Source: Oscillibacter sp.
Lineage (GTDB): Bacteria > Bacillota > Clostridia > Oscillospirales > Oscillospiraceae
Assembly: GCA_022652815.1 (NCBI GenBank)
Contig: JALCRR010000001.1
Location: 1-64,000 of the forward strand
Reading direction: 5' to 3'
DNA length: 64,000 nt
The notes beneath the pieces were generated by a model that ran no database searches, was not told the DNA's origin, and saw nothing but the letters and a program-made list of their open reading frames with translations. Numbering within the stretch: the first letter of the stretch is position 1; each line of letters begins with the position of its first letter. Below are positions 39,602 to 49,084 of this stretch, one piece after another. Made by a program: the position numbers and the translations under genes.

Positions 39602-41221
39602 GTGGATACTATTTATGTAACCGGACACCGCAATCCCGACACAGACTCCATCGTCTCCGCCATGGCGTATGCCGCCCTGCAAAATTCTCTGGGCGAGCGG
39701 GCATATACTGCCGCCTGCCTGGGACGGGTCAGCGACGAGACGCAGGCCGTGTTGGATCGCTTTAAGTTCAAGGCGCCGCTGCTGATCGAAAACGTGCGCA
39801 CCCAGGTTTCGGATCTGGATTTTGATACGCCGCCCACACTGAATGCCGGCGTTACCATCAGCCGCGCCTGGCAGACCATTCACAAAGACGGCGCCCATAT
39901 TACCACCATCCCCGTGGTGAACGAGGACGGCTCCCTTTACGGCATGCTGTCCTCCGGGGACATTGCGGCCTATGATATGTCCTCCGTCCGCAATCCGTAT
40001 ATCGCGGGCATTCCCCTTTACAACCTGCTGAGCGTCATTGAGGGCAAGCTCCTCAACGAAGCCGGACAGATGGTGGACAGCATTTCCGGCTCAGTGACCA
40101 TCGCCCTGCCGTCCTCCTGCAAAAACTTGATGCTTTCCGATCAGAACAGCATCGTGATCTGCGGCGATCAGCCGGATATGATTCAAAAGGCCATGGAGAC
40201 GGGCGTGCGGTGCATCATTGTCTGCCAGTCCGAGGTCAGCGAAGAGGTGCGCTCCATCAAAAGCGAGTCCTGCCTAATCTCCACGCCGTTTGATGCTTAC
40301 CGCACGGTGCGTCTTTTGTGCCATGCGCTGCCGGTGTCCCGTATCTGCAAGACCAACGATCTGGTCTGCTTCCATCTGGACGACTATATCGACGACGTGC
40401 GGGAAACCGTGCTGAAAAGCCGTTTCCGCTGCTATCCCATTTTGAACGAGGATGAGCAGGTCGTGGGCACGCTGTCCCGCTTCCATCTGCTGCGCCCCCG
40501 CCGCAAGCGGGTGGTTCTGGTGGATCACAACGAAATGGCGCAGGCCGTCCGAGGCCTTGAGCAGGCGGAGATTCTCGGCATCATCGACCATCACCGTCTG
40601 GCGGATATTCAGACCGGCAGCCCGATTTTCGTGCGCAACGAGCCGGTGGGCAGCACCACCACCATCGTGGCGGGTATGTACCAGGACAAGGGCTTGATGC
40701 CCTCCGAGCGCATGGCCGGACTGATGGCTGCCGCCATTCTCTCCGACACCGTCATGTTCAAATCCCCCACCTGTACCCAGCGGGATATTGATACGGCCAA
40801 CCGCATGGCCCGTATTGCCAACATCTCGCTGGAGGATCTGGGTCACATGATTTTCTCCGCCTCCGGCGGCGACAACCGCTCCGCAGACGAGTTGCTGATG
40901 ACAGATTTCAAGGAGTTCCATATTGCCGGCCACGATCTGGGCGTCTCCCAGATCACCTGCACGGACTCCGAGCATATGCTCACCCGCAGCGGCGAGTTTT
41001 TCGATACCATGGGCCGCATGAAGCAGGAAAAGCATTATGATATGATGCTCTTGATGCTCACCGATGTGTTGCAGGAAGGCACACGGCTTTTGTATCTGGG
41101 TGACGACCAGTCCATTCAGCAGGCGTTCAACTGCAAGCCCGAGGGCGGCAGCGTGTTCCTGCCCCACGTCATGTCCCGGAAGAAGCAGGTCATCCCCGCC
41201 CTCTCCGGGTTGTGGGGCTAA
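39602..41221 (+). CDS. ppaC: Mn-dependent inorganic pyrophosphatase with CBS/DRTGG-type insert
   Basis: IYVTGHRNPDTDSIVSAMAYA (DHH), VVLVDHNEMAQA, IDHHRLADIQT; CBS-like insert. GTG start 39602 is likely. Confidence 0.92.
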   Translation: MDTIYVTGHRNPDTDSIVSAMAYAALQNSLGERAYTAACLGRVSDETQAVLDRFKFKAPLLIENVRTQVSDLDFDTPPTLNAGVTISRAWQTIHKDGAHITTIPVVNEDGSLYGMLSSGDIAAYDMSSVRNPYIAGIPLYNLLSVIEGKLLNEAGQMVDSISGSVTIALPSSCKNLMLSDQNSIVICGDQPDMIQKAMETGVRCIIVCQSEVSEEVRSIKSESCLISTPFDAYRTVRLLCHALPVSRICKTNDLVCFHLDDYIDDVRETVLKSRFRCYPILNEDEQVVGTLSRFHLLRPRRKRVVLVDHNEMAQAVRGLEQAEILGIIDHHRLADIQTGSPIFVRNEPVGSTTTIVAGMYQDKGLMPSERMAGLMAAAILSDTVMFKSPTCTQRDIDTANRMARIANISLEDLGHMIFSASGGDNRSADELLMTDFKEFHIAGHDLGVSQITCTDSEHMLTRSGEFFDTMGRMKQEKHYDMMLLMLTDVLQEGTRLLYLGDDQSIQQAFNCKPEGGSVFLPHVMSRKKQVIPALSGLWG

Positions 41222-41649
41222 GCGTCTTGCGCCGCCTGCGGCGGAGCAAGCAAGACAGGGAACCCCGCAAAAGCCCAGCGAAGCGGGTTTTGCGGGGAGA
41301 GGAAAAGTAGCGAAATGAGTGAGCTTTTGTGCTAAAGCGCAAAAGCGAAGGATATGGAGCTTGCTTTGACGACGAGGAAGCGGCGCGATTGGCGGACACG
41401 AAGTGTCCGGGAATCGCAGTGCCGCGACGGTGGGCAAGTAAGCGTCTTGCGCCGCCTGCGGCGGAGCAAGCGAGACAGGGAACCCCGCAAAAGCCTAGCG
41501 AAGCGGGTTTTGCGGGGAGAGGAAAAGCAGCGAAATGAGTGAGCTTTTGTGCTAAAGCGCAAAAGCGAAGGATATGTAGCTTGCTTTGACGACGAGGAAG
41601 CGGCGCGATTGGCGGGTGCGAAGTGCAGTGCCGCGACGGTGGGCAAGTA
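41221..41649. repeat. Tandem duplication, about 1.95 copies of a 220-bp hairpin-rich unit
   Basis: 41221-41440 and 41441-41649 are nearly identical over the first ~175 bp (4 substitutions seen). Confidence 0.95.
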
Positions 41650-41704
41650 ACAGCCGAAGCGCCGCCGCGTCGCCGCCTGCTGCGCATCTACCCGACCTTA
41701 CCAA

Positions 41705-41737
41705 AAAACGGCGAAAGCACACCGCTTTCGCCGTTTT
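41705..41737. terminator. Bidirectional terminator
   Basis: AAAACGGCGAAAGC-acacc-GCTTTCGCCGTTTT. Confidence 0.85.
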
Positions 41738-41832
41738 ATGCACCCTTTTTCAAAAGAATTTCAAAATTTCTCTTGACCTTCCACCAACTGGACGGCTTAC
41801 AATGACCGTACAAGTAAAAGGAGAGATGAATG

Positions 41833-42630
41833 ATGATTTCTAATGCACAAATTTTCGCAATCATATTTAGCGCGGCGGTGTCCTTCTTGTTTCCGCTAAT
41901 CGCAATGATTGTCTGGCGGAAAAAGACCCACGCCCGCATTTTCGCGGCGGTGACCGGCGCCGTGATCTTTTTCGTGTTCGCCATGGTATTGGAGCAGGTG
42001 ATGCACGTTTTGGTGCTGCGCCCCAATGGCTATGTCCTCAGCCACACCTGGTCATACGTCCTGTACGGTACGCTGGCTGCCGGCGTCTTTGAGGAGACGG
42101 GCCGGCTGGTGGGCTTCAAGCTACTGCTCAAGCGCCAGACCGGGCGGGAAACCGGCGTGATGTGCGGCCTGGGCCACGGCGGCATGGAGTCGCTGCTGCT
42201 GTGCACGGTGGCCATGGTCACCAATTTGGTGGTGGCGTTGCAGCTCAATGCTGCCGGAGGCAATGTGGATGCCTTGAGTGAAACCTTCCAGACACTGGCA
42301 GCTTCTCTGACGCAGATGCCGGCGGGGCAACTGGCCCTGTCTGGACTGGAGCGCGTGCTGGCAATCTGCCTGCATACCGCCTTGAGCGTACTCGTCTTTC
42401 AAGCCGTCAACCGTCCGGGAAAATTCTGGCTGTACCCTGCGGCGATTGCCCTCCATGCAGGCGTGGATGTCTTTGCGGCACTCCGCCAGCGCGGCGTGAT
42501 TTCGATGTACGTCAGCGAGCTTCTGGTTCTGGCGGCTGTCGTGGTGGTGTGCCTAATTGCCGTAAAGCTCTACCGCGCCGATCTGGAAAAAACGGAAGAA
42601 CCAGTGGAAATCTCCGCGGAAAACGAGTAA
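41833..42630 (+). CDS. YhfC family intramembrane protein (putative glutamic-type membrane protease)
   Basis: Multi-TM, AAGVFEETGRLVGFKLL, GLGHGGMESLLL, ALHAGVDVFAAL. Confidence 0.82.
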   Translation: MISNAQIFAIIFSAAVSFLFPLIAMIVWRKKTHARIFAAVTGAVIFFVFAMVLEQVMHVLVLRPNGYVLSHTWSYVLYGTLAAGVFEETGRLVGFKLLLKRQTGRETGVMCGLGHGGMESLLLCTVAMVTNLVVALQLNAAGGNVDALSETFQTLAASLTQMPAGQLALSGLERVLAICLHTALSVLVFQAVNRPGKFWLYPAAIALHAGVDVFAALRQRGVISMYVSELLVLAAVVVVCLIAVKLYRADLEKTEEPVEISAENE

Positions 42631-42668
42631 AATAGGGACAACAATCATACACGGAGGGAGTCCCCAAA

Positions 42669-42962
42669 ATGAGCAATTATATCGGTGCGGAGGCCGAGCA
42701 GCAGGAGGAAGATGAACTGTTGGTGGCCTTTGCGAAAGAGGCAAAGAAGGATGACCCGGAGAGCGCCGAGGCGCAGGCTCTGGTGGTCCGCTGGAAAGAG
42801 CACATGGCAAAGTTCCATGAGGGCTGGGACGACGAACGGCTGCGCCGCATGGGTTTCATGTACGGCGCGGATGACCGTTTCCTGGAGAGCATGGACAGCT
42901 ACGGCGAGGGCACTGCCCATTTTATGAGCGACGCCATTGCCGCCTATTTGGAAAACAAGTAA
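42669..42962 (+). CDS. Stand-alone TipAS-like domain protein
   Basis: 97 aa, VVRWKEHMAKFHEGWDDERLRRMGFMYGADDRFLESMDSYGEGTAHFMSDAIAAYL resembles TipA C-terminal effector domains. Confidence 0.7.
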   Translation: MSNYIGAEAEQQEEDELLVAFAKEAKKDDPESAEAQALVVRWKEHMAKFHEGWDDERLRRMGFMYGADDRFLESMDSYGEGTAHFMSDAIAAYLENK

Positions 42963-42968
42963 ACAAAA

Positions 42969-43006
42969 AAGGAATCCCGAACCAGTGGTTCGGGGTTCCT
43001 TTTTAT
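42969..43006. terminator. Intrinsic terminator
   Basis: AGGAATCCCGAAC-cagt-GGTTCGGGGTTCCT then TTTT. Confidence 0.8.
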
Positions 43007-43047
43007 ATCCTGCGAAGCAAATTTGGGAAAGAGAACGTTTTACGCCC

Positions 43048-43650
43048 TTACGATAGATGCTTTTCGTAGCACTTGACGGATAGGGGAATGGAGATGGCGG
43101 TCAAGACGATGGCACCCACCGGCAGCGCCAGCGTCATGAGTGGCACCAGCGTACTGGTAGCGGAACTTTCCACGATGCCGCTGACGAGCGTTGCCGAGCT
43201 GCAGGCGGCCAAAACCATCAGAATGATGAAGAACATTCTGCCCTTTTCCACGCCCAAGCGGAACATGGGCGGCAACGTAATGTCCATCATGATGATCCCT
43301 ACGCACAGAGAAAGCCCTGCGATTAGGGGAGAGCTGCCGTTCAGCCCGAAGCGGGTTTCAATGACCCCGGCAACTGCGGCAACGACGGCGGCGCAAACTG
43401 TGAAGATCCAGCCGAGAATGTACTTGGAAACCACGATTTGCCGGGTGGAGTAGGGCATCATGCCGGCCATCTGCTCCCAATGGCTGCGCTCGTCATAGGC
43501 CAGCGCCGTATAGGGCATCATGGCGGCGTACACCACGGCGAACACCGTCATGTTGGAGCCGGGAATCACGGAAAAGACAACAATGAACAGCAGGAAAACA
43601 CGCATTTGCCGGGTGAGCACGTAGAGATCTTTCAACAGCAGCCCTTTCAT
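43048..43650 (-). CDS. ABC-2 type transporter permease
   Basis: MKGLLLKDLYVLTRQMRVFLLFIVVFSVIPG, multi-TM; next to an ATPase gene. Confidence 0.8.
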   Translation of the reverse strand: MKGLLLKDLYVLTRQMRVFLLFIVVFSVIPGSNMTVFAVVYAAMMPYTALAYDERSHWEQMAGMMPYSTRQIVVSKYILGWIFTVCAAVVAAVAGVIETRFGLNGSSPLIAGLSLCVGIIMMDITLPPMFRLGVEKGRMFFIILMVLAACSSATLVSGIVESSATSTLVPLMTLALPVGAIVLTAISIPLSVKCYEKHLS

Positions 43651-44507
43651 GCTTTGGCCTCCCCCTTTACCAGAAACAGAATGATGTCCTCAATCGAGGC
43701 GTGCTCCACCGGGAAACCGGCGGGCATTTCGCTGCGGCGCACCAGCGCCCGGACACCGCCGTAACCGCTGGCTTGCCGACCTAAAAGCGCCTCCGGGCGG
43801 AGAGAATCCGCCTGATCGGTGGTGCCGACAAAGATGCCGTACTCCTCCAGCAGCGCGTCCTTTTCCTCGCAGAACAGCAGCTTGCCCTTGTGGAGGAACG
43901 CCACATAATCGCAGATCTTCTCAAGATCGCTTAGAATGTGGGAGGAAATCAGAATCGAGTGAGTCTCATCCCGGGTGAAGTCCGCGAAAATGTCCAGAAT
44001 TTCATCCCGGACAATGGGGTCAAGCCCGGAGGTGGCCTCGTCCAGAATCAGCAGCTTTGGCTGATGGGAAAGCGCCACCGCAATGGCCAGCTTCATCTTC
44101 ATGCCACGGGAAAAATCCTTGAATTCCTTCTCCCACGGCAAGTCAAACCGCTTTACATAGGCGGCAAACGTCTCGCTGTCCCAGCGGCGGTAGGTATTGA
44201 CCATGACGCGCTCCACCTGCTTGATGTTCAAAACCTCGGGGAAGTAGGCCTCGTCCAGCACCACGCCGATGTCCTCTTTCAGCGATTGGAACGCGGGGGA
44301 GGTGTTGTCCTGCCCCAGCACCGAGATGCTGCCAAAATCCCGGCGCAGCGTGTTCATAATCAGCCGAATGGTGGTGGATTTGCCCGCGCCGTTTTCACCC
44401 ACCAGCCCCAGAATGCAGCCCTGCGGCAGCGTGAGATTCACGCCCTTTAGGGCAAAGTCGCCGAAACTGCGGCTGACGTTTTTCAGTTCGATTGCATTGC
44501 CTGCCAT
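43647..44507 (-). CDS. ABC transporter ATP-binding protein
   Basis: LVGENGAGKSTTIRLIM, FSRGMKMKLAIAVALSHQPKLLILDEATSGLDP. Confidence 0.92.
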   Translation of the reverse strand: MAGNAIELKNVSRSFGDFALKGVNLTLPQGCILGLVGENGAGKSTTIRLIMNTLRRDFGSISVLGQDNTSPAFQSLKEDIGVVLDEAYFPEVLNIKQVERVMVNTYRRWDSETFAAYVKRFDLPWEKEFKDFSRGMKMKLAIAVALSHQPKLLILDEATSGLDPIVRDEILDIFADFTRDETHSILISSHILSDLEKICDYVAFLHKGKLLFCEEKDALLEEYGIFVGTTDQADSLRPEALLGRQASGYGGVRALVRRSEMPAGFPVEHASIEDIILFLVKGEAKA

Positions 44508-44511
44508 AAAT

Positions 44512-44886
44512 TTATTCCTCCTCCAGCTGAAGCCTCAGCATTTCCAGAAGCTCCGTATCCGATATTCCGCACCCGGCGGCCAGCTCCACCGCGGCGCGCA
44601 GGTGATCTTCCACCTGCTTGAGGTGCATCTCCCGCACCAGTTCCAGATTTTGCTCCGCCACAAAGCTGCCCTTGCCGGCCACCGTGCAGAGGAAACCCTC
44701 CGCCTCCAGCTCGTCATAGGCGCGCTTGGTCGTGATGACGGAAATCCGCAGATCCTTGGCCAGCGCCCGAATAGAGGGCAGCGGGTCCCCGGGCTGCAGC
44801 GCCCCGGAAATGATCTCGTTTTTAATTTGTGAGCGGATCTGTTCGTAAATGGGCTGTCCGCTGGAATTTCGGATCAGAATTTCCAT
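44512..44886 (-). CDS. GntR/YtrA family transcriptional regulator
   Basis: GQPIYEQIRSQIKNEIISGALQPGDPLPSIRALAKDLRISVITTKRAYDELEAEG. Confidence 0.9.
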   Translation of the reverse strand: MEILIRNSSGQPIYEQIRSQIKNEIISGALQPGDPLPSIRALAKDLRISVITTKRAYDELEAEGFLCTVAGKGSFVAEQNLELVREMHLKQVEDHLRAAVELAAGCGISDTELLEMLRLQLEEE

Positions 44887-45059
44887 AACTGTTCTGCTCC
44901 TTTCGTACTGTACATACACAGTATATACAGTATAAGCAGATTGTCAAGGGGTAATTTGAAAAAAGCAAAAAAATTTTATGCAGCCCGCCGGAAATGGGGG
45001 AAAACGGTTCAAAACTGCGAAAAAGTATGCTAAACTGAAAACTTGAGACTGGACTTTAT

Positions 45060-45105
45060 GGCAATGCCGCACAAAGCCGTTAGGCGGTTTTTGCGCGGTG
45101 TTGCC
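45060..45105. repeat. MITE-like hairpin element, copy A
   Basis: GGCAATGCCGCACAAAGCCG-ttagg-CGGTTTTTGCGCGGTGTTGCC; ends inside the 5'UTR of the 45121 ORF. Confidence 0.75.
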
Positions 45106-45120
45106 TTAGGAGCGTGAAAC

Positions 45121-46098
45121 GTGGAAACCATCAGCGGGGAGAACAATTTGATCGTGACCTTCCGGCGGGAAGGCGGCGGCGTGACCATCACGCACCTTGC
45201 CACGGCGGACGCCGCGGTGACAGTGCCGGAGACGCTCTGTGGCCTGCCGGTCATCGCTCTGGGTGACCATGCGCTGACGCCGGAACGACCAGCGCCGGAG
45301 GGGGAGCAGGTGCGCATTTCCTGCGGCGCAGGCTGGGCGGAAACGCCCATGGACAACAAAAACCTTGCGGAGGTTGCCCTGCCGCGGACGCTGCAAACCG
45401 TTGGGGACTACGCGTTTTACAACTGCACGGAGCTCACGCGCCTGCGGCTTTTCGACACCACGGAAAACTGGGGCGGCAGCGTGCTGATGAACTGCCACGC
45501 GTTCCATACGATTGCCCTGCAAAAGGAGAAGCCCCGCAGCCGGACGCTCCACTATTTCGCGGACGAACTTTCCTGCGAACTGGACGTGACTCTCACGGCA
45601 CCGGACGGCACGGCGGGACGCTTCCTCTTCCCGGAGTATCAGGAATCCTACGAGGAAAATTCCCCCGCCCACCATTTTGACTACCAGATTTTCGGCGCGG
45701 GCTACCCCTATCACCACTGCTTTCGTGACCGGGAATTTTTCCCGGCGGATTACGACGCCCTGTGGGACAAGTTTCTGCGGACGGAGCATGACGCGCTCTG
45801 CGCGTTGCGCCTTGCGTGGTATCGGCTTCACTCCCGCCCGCTGCCGGAGCCTTCGGCGGCGCAGCGGTATCTTGCCTATTTGACCGCCAACGCCCCAGAC
45901 GTTTTGCACTGGCTGATCGAAAACCGGGACGGCGAGGGGCTTGCGTGGTTTTTAAAGACTGCCCAAATTGAGCAATCCGCCCTGCGCGGAGCTTGCGGGG
46001 AAGCCCGGGAAAAGCAGGAGCCGGGGCTTCAGGTCTTGCTTTTGGAAGCGCTGCACCGCCGGTTTCCCTCCGGCGCAGAGCAGACCTTTGACCTATAA
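45121..46098 (+). CDS. Hypothetical protein with BspA-type (LRR_5) N-terminus
   Basis: VTVPETLCGLPVIALGDHA...NLAEVALPRTLQTVGDYAFYNCTELTRLRLFDT; helical C-terminus; GTG start. Confidence 0.7.
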   Translation: METISGENNLIVTFRREGGGVTITHLATADAAVTVPETLCGLPVIALGDHALTPERPAPEGEQVRISCGAGWAETPMDNKNLAEVALPRTLQTVGDYAFYNCTELTRLRLFDTTENWGGSVLMNCHAFHTIALQKEKPRSRTLHYFADELSCELDVTLTAPDGTAGRFLFPEYQESYEENSPAHHFDYQIFGAGYPYHHCFRDREFFPADYDALWDKFLRTEHDALCALRLAWYRLHSRPLPEPSAAQRYLAYLTANAPDVLHWLIENRDGEGLAWFLKTAQIEQSALRGACGEAREKQEPGLQVLLLEALHRRFPSGAEQTFDL

Positions 46099-46105
46099 AT
46101 GGGAC

Positions 46106-46140
46106 GCAATTCGCGCACAATCTCTGCACGGTATTGCCTT
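46106..46140. repeat. Degenerate MITE-like element, copy B
   Basis: GCAATTCGCGCACAATCTCTGCACGGTATTGCCTT, same end motif as copies A and C. Confidence 0.45.
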
Positions 46141-46172
46141 GACCAATAGTACATGGAAAGGAGGCACGGCAG

Positions 46173-47540
46173 GTGTCCGAAAAGAAGAATCTCAACGAGA
46201 TCGGGCAGGAGATTTTGCTCTCCGCCCGGAACGAGCTGTATTTAAATCTGCCCTATCTGGACGCGGCGCTGTGCGGCCTTTCCTTTGCGCCGGGGCAGGG
46301 TGTCACCGTCAGCATCGCCACGGATGGCGAAACGCTTTACTACGACGGCAGCTTCCTCTCTGACCGCTACCTCCGATCCCGGACGCTGGTCAACCGCGCC
46401 TATCTCCATGTGATTTTGCACTGTATGCTCCGCCACCTGGCCAAAAAGCACGGCCGCAACAGCGAGCTGTGGGATCTTTCCTGCGACGTCGCGGTGGAGA
46501 GCATTTTAGACGGGCTGACCTACCCCTGTCTCGGCTCCGGCGGCTCGCTGCCCCTGCGGCAGAGTTTGTACGCCTCCCTGCGGGGAGAAATCCCCGTGCT
46601 CAGTGCGGAGGGCGTTTACCGCAGTCTGCTGCGGCGAAATCTGTCCGAATATGACCGGGCGCGGCTCCAGCGGGAATTTCTGGCGGACGACCACGGCTTG
46701 TGGGACCCGGAGAGCCGGGAGCAGAAGGAGCGAAGCCAGCGGCAGGATCAAAAGTGGAAGGGCGCGGCGGAAAAGACCCAGACGGGGCTGGAAACCGTTC
46801 TGGCCGGGCAGGCCACCGGCGGCGAGGCCGTCTATGAGCAGGTGCGCGTTGCCAATCGGGAAAGCGTGGATTATCGCCGCTTTCTCCGCCGCTTTGCCGT
46901 GCCCCGGGAGATCATGGCGGTGGACGGCGATGCCTTTGATTATAGCTACTATGCCTACGGTTTGTCGCTGTACGGCAATCAGCCCCTGATCGAGCCGCCG
47001 GAGACGAAGGAAGAAAAGCGCATCGAGGACTTCGTCATCGCGGTGGACACCTCCATGTCCACCTCCGGCGAGCTGGTGCGCCAGTTTTTAAGCAGCACCT
47101 ATACCATTTTAAAAAGCACGGAGACCTTCACCCGAAAGGTCAATCTTCGCATCATGCAGTGCGACGACCAGCTCCGCTCCGACCAGCCCATCCACGACCT
47201 GCGGGAGTTGGAGGAGTATATGGAGCATTTTCAGCTCATCGGCGGCAGCGCCACGGACTTCCGCCCGGTGTTCGCCCATGTGGGGGACTTGATGGCGCAG
47301 GGGGTGTTCACCCACCTGCGGGGACTGATTTACTTCACCGACGGCATGGGTATCTATCCCAAAAAGCGCCCGCCCTATGAGGCGGCGTTCGTTATGCCGG
47401 AAAAACCCGCGGCCGCTGTGGAGGTGCCGCCTTGGGCCATTCGCCTGCCGCTGACGCAGGAGGAACTGGAAGCCGCGGCGCAGACCGCGCCGGATTTGGA
47501 GCGCACCGAGGAAGAAATGCAGGAGCTTCCGGAACTGTAA
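46173..47540 (+). CDS. VWA-like domain protein (DUF2201-type, putative metallopeptidase-like)
   Basis: DFVIAVDTSMSTSGELVRQFLSSTYTIL; HVILHCMLRHLAKKHGR zinc-helix-like motif; GTG start. Confidence 0.82.
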   Translation: MSEKKNLNEIGQEILLSARNELYLNLPYLDAALCGLSFAPGQGVTVSIATDGETLYYDGSFLSDRYLRSRTLVNRAYLHVILHCMLRHLAKKHGRNSELWDLSCDVAVESILDGLTYPCLGSGGSLPLRQSLYASLRGEIPVLSAEGVYRSLLRRNLSEYDRARLQREFLADDHGLWDPESREQKERSQRQDQKWKGAAEKTQTGLETVLAGQATGGEAVYEQVRVANRESVDYRRFLRRFAVPREIMAVDGDAFDYSYYAYGLSLYGNQPLIEPPETKEEKRIEDFVIAVDTSMSTSGELVRQFLSSTYTILKSTETFTRKVNLRIMQCDDQLRSDQPIHDLRELEEYMEHFQLIGGSATDFRPVFAHVGDLMAQGVFTHLRGLIYFTDGMGIYPKKRPPYEAAFVMPEKPAAAVEVPPWAIRLPLTQEELEAAAQTAPDLERTEEEMQELPEL

Positions 47541-47551
47541 GGAGAAAAGCC

Positions 47552-49084
47552 ATGAATATCAAACAGGCAAAAATTGAAATCCAGAACACCATTCGGGCCT
47601 ATCTTGCCAAGGACGAGCTGGGGGCTTACCGCATTCCCTCCGTCCGCCAGCGGCCCATTTTGCTGATGGGGCCTCCGGGCGTGGGCAAGACCCAGATCAT
47701 GGAGCAGATCGCGGCGGAAACCGACGTGGGACTTGTGGCCTACACCATCACCCACCACACCCGCCAGAGCGCCATCGGCCTGCCGATCATTCAGCACCGC
47801 ACCTACGACGGGCAGGACGTCACCGTGACGGAGTACACCATGAGCGAGATTCTCGCCTCCGTCTATCAGCTGATGGAAAAGACCGGCTTGCGGGAGGGCA
47901 TCTTGTTCCTCGACGAGATCAACTGTGTGTCCGAGACGCTGGCGCCCATGATGCTGCAATTCCTTCAGTGCAAGACCTTTGGCAACCAGGCGCTGCCCGA
48001 GGGCTGGACCATCGTCGCCGCTGGCAACCCGCCGGAGTATAACAAGTCTGTCCGGGATTTTGACGTGGTGACGCTGGACCGCGTGAAGCGCATCGACGTC
48101 ACCGCCGATTTCGGCGTGTGGAAGGAATACGCCCGCCGCAAGGGACTCCACGGTGCCATCATCTCCTATCTGGACATCAAAAAGGAGAACTTCTACCGGG
48201 TGGAAACCACGGTGGACGGCTTGCAGTTTGCCACCGCCCGCGGCTGGGAGGATCTTTCCGAACTGATGCTGACCTACGAGAGCATGGATATGCACGTCAA
48301 TCGGGAGGTCATCGAGCAGTATATTCAGATGCCCCGCATCGCCCGGGATTTTGCCAACTATCTGGAGCTCTATTATAAATATCAGCGCACCTACCATGTG
48401 GACGAAATTCTCCGGGGCGCATGGCCTCAGACCACCGTGACCGAGCTGCGCGCCGCACCGTTTGACGAGCGCCTTTCCGTCATGGGACTGCTGCTCTCCC
48501 GGCTCGGTGAGAGCGCGGCAAACGCCCGGCCGGAGGACACGCTGACCACGGATCTCCACGCAGCGCTGCTGCGCGTGCGGGAAGAGCTTGCCGCCGGAGC
48601 AGAGGCTGCCGCCGTGCTGGAAACCCTTGTAAAAGAAGCGCAGACCGATTTGCGCCGCGCCAAGGACGCAGGCCAGCTTACCAAAGAGCGCCGCAGCGCC
48701 TCCACCCGTTTGATTGCGGCGCTGGAAGGCTACCGCAGCCGCCTGCAAAGCGAGAATCTGACGCCGGAGCAGGCAATGGACGCCCTGCGGGAGTGGTTTT
48801 CCGCGCAGGTTGCAGCCCGGAAGTCCGCCGGCGAAGCGGCGGGCGCGCAGTTTGACAACGCCTTCCGCTTTTTGGAGCAGACCTTTGGCGACTCCCAGGA
48901 GCTGGTGCTTTTCGTGACGGAGATCACCGCCGGGTATGACACCTCCTGGTTTGTGGAAACCTTTGGCTGCGAGGCCTACTTCCGCCACAATCGGGAGCTG
49001 CTGTTTGACGATAGCCGCCAGCGCCTTTGCAGGGACATTGCCGCAGCCAAGGCGGCAGAAAGTGAGGAAATCCCCCATGAATGA
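47552..49084 (+). CDS. MoxR-like AAA+ ATPase
   Basis: ILLMGPPGVGKTQIMEQIA, GILFLDEINCVSETLAPMMLQFLQ, IVAAGNPPEYNKSVRDFD. Confidence 0.9.
   Translation: MNIKQAKIEIQNTIRAYLAKDELGAYRIPSVRQRPILLMGPPGVGKTQIMEQIAAETDVGLVAYTITHHTRQSAIGLPIIQHRTYDGQDVTVTEYTMSEILASVYQLMEKTGLREGILFLDEINCVSETLAPMMLQFLQCKTFGNQALPEGWTIVAAGNPPEYNKSVRDFDVVTLDRVKRIDVTADFGVWKEYARRKGLHGAIISYLDIKKENFYRVETTVDGLQFATARGWEDLSELMLTYESMDMHVNREVIEQYIQMPRIARDFANYLELYYKYQRTYHVDEILRGAWPQTTVTELRAAPFDERLSVMGLLLSRLGESAANARPEDTLTTDLHAALLRVREELAAGAEAAAVLETLVKEAQTDLRRAKDAGQLTKERRSASTRLIAALEGYRSRLQSENLTPEQAMDALREWFSAQVAARKSAGEAAGAQFDNAFRFLEQTFGDSQELVLFVTEITAGYDTSWFVETFGCEAYFRHNRELLFDDSRQRLCRDIAAAKAAESEEIPHE

Noticed and set aside
41221-41651. 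CRISPR array
   Set aside because: Only two ~220-bp copies without short repeat/spacer periodicity and no cas genes.
41190-41687. Several ORFs in the tandem repeat (e.g. CLLRRRRRKTLSP...)
   Set aside because: Arise from translating hairpin repeats in several frames; no SD or family resemblance. Treated as non-coding repeat.
47375-49078. 567-aa minus-strand ORF
   Set aside because: Antisense to the MoxR gene; shadow ORF.
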